Part shown: piece after piece, positions 6,412 to 6,758 of the stretch
Layout of the letters: each line of letters starts with the position of its first letter
How positions within the stretch are numbered: position 1 is the stretch's first letter
Assembly: GCA_029935695.1 (NCBI GenBank)
Contig: JAOZJV010000202.1
Location: 1 to 6,758 of the forward strand
DNA: 6,758 bases
Direction: 5' to 3'
Origin: Candidatus Krumholzibacteriia bacterium
Lineage (GTDB): Bacteria > Krumholzibacteriota > Krumholzibacteriia > LZORAL124-64-63
Translations under genes and position numbers: made by a program
The notes under the pieces: model-generated
Seen by the model: only the letters and a program-made list of their open reading frames with translations
What the model was told of the DNA's origin: nothing
Database searches by the model: none

Positions 6412-6758
6412 ATGAAAAAACAGTTGCTCGTTACCCTGCTGACATTGCTGTCCCTCATGATTGTTACCCAAGGCTGCACCACGGCCCCAAAACCCGTTTC
6501 ACCTGGCAGTTTTGAACAGGATCCTTTTGGCGGAAAAAGCCAATATGATTGGTATCCCACCATACTGCCCGACACCCAGGAATTCGTGCACTTTAATTGG
6601 GATGATCAGATTTTTCACAGTGGCCAACACTCTGCTTCCATCGCCATCGACCCCTCTCACCCCGATGACAAAATCTTCTACAACTGGACCAGGGTTATAC
6701 CCGAATGCCAGATTGGAAAGTCGTACACTTTGACCGGCTGGATCAAATCTGAAAACCT
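6412..6758 (+). CDS. Predicted lipoprotein with carbohydrate-binding-like domain, 5' part
   Basis: The reading frame is open to the right edge, giving 115 complete residues. The N-terminus 'MKKQLLVTLLTLLSLMIVTQGC' is a signal peptide (KK followed by a hydrophobic run) ending at C22. This suggests lipid attachment, although the residues before the cysteine (T-Q-G) are a poor lipobox match. A Pro/Gly/Thr-containing linker follows. From about residue 57, 'FVHFNWDDQIFHSGQHSASIAID', 'NWTRVIP' and 'GKSYTLTGWIKSEN' have the rhythm of the beta-sandwich domains that precede or bind carbohydrate in many secreted proteins (CBM-like jelly rolls). The family assignment is tentative because the domain is cut. 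The gene would place the protein in the outer or inner membrane facing the periplasm or surface. It follows the kinase gene by 42 bases in the same direction and may be cotranscribed, but a functional link is not evident. Confidence 0.75.
   Translation, partial: MKKQLLVTLLTLLSLMIVTQGCTTAPKPVSPGSFEQDPFGGKSQYDWYPTILPDTQEFVHFNWDDQIFHSGQHSASIAIDPSHPDDKIFYNWTRVIPECQIGKSYTLTGWIKSEN

Noticed and set aside
6461..6733. 90-codon plus-strand frame overlapping the lipoprotein gene
   Set aside because: It is a shifted frame of the lipoprotein coding sequence without its own ribosome binding site or recognisable protein.

Overview
The window looks like chromosomal DNA from a Gram-negative (diderm) bacterium. 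It carries parts of an RND efflux system that spans the envelope, a secreted thioredoxin-fold protein and a predicted lipoprotein. Coding regions are moderately GC-rich, and one intergenic stretch is very AT-rich (38 G/C in the 140 bases at 3641-3780, about 27%). The adenylate kinase opens with MLNIALFGAPGAGKGTQSEL and has a short-lid 'SGRSDD' region. This resembles Bacteroidetes/FCB-type Adk proteins from memory, so an FCB-related or candidate-phylum lineage is plausible. The sequence alone does not fix the phylum.

Layout: (1) 1-3576, plus strand: the 3' end of an RND periplasmic adaptor gene, then one base later a complete RND permease gene, closed by a perfect 16-bp stem terminator (3588-3624). 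(2) 3625-3935: a gene-free stretch with an AT-rich block, a weak promoter-like pair, a structured segment with a C/U-rich loop, and a second hairpin followed by a T-run. Together these could be a small RNA gene. (3) 3936-5018, minus strand: an exported thioredoxin-fold protein with a TPR-like helical C-terminus, convergent with the efflux operon. (4) 5019-5199: a divergent intergenic region with a consensus TATAAT box and a 12/13-bp direct repeat. (5) 5200-6369, plus strand: a tandem adenylate kinase whose N-terminal half has an intact active site and whose C-terminal half has lost several key residues. (6) 6412 to the window end: the start of a predicted lipoprotein with a carbohydrate-binding-like jelly-roll segment, probably cotranscribed with the kinase gene or read from its own start.

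How the genes relate: only adaptor and permease form an obvious functional pair, as inner-membrane and periplasmic parts of a tripartite pump; no outer-membrane channel gene is visible. The thioredoxin/TPR protein, kinase and lipoprotein are neighbours with no evident shared pathway. The points most worth a second look are the two-domain kinase with one apparently dead half and the candidate small RNA between the convergent genes.
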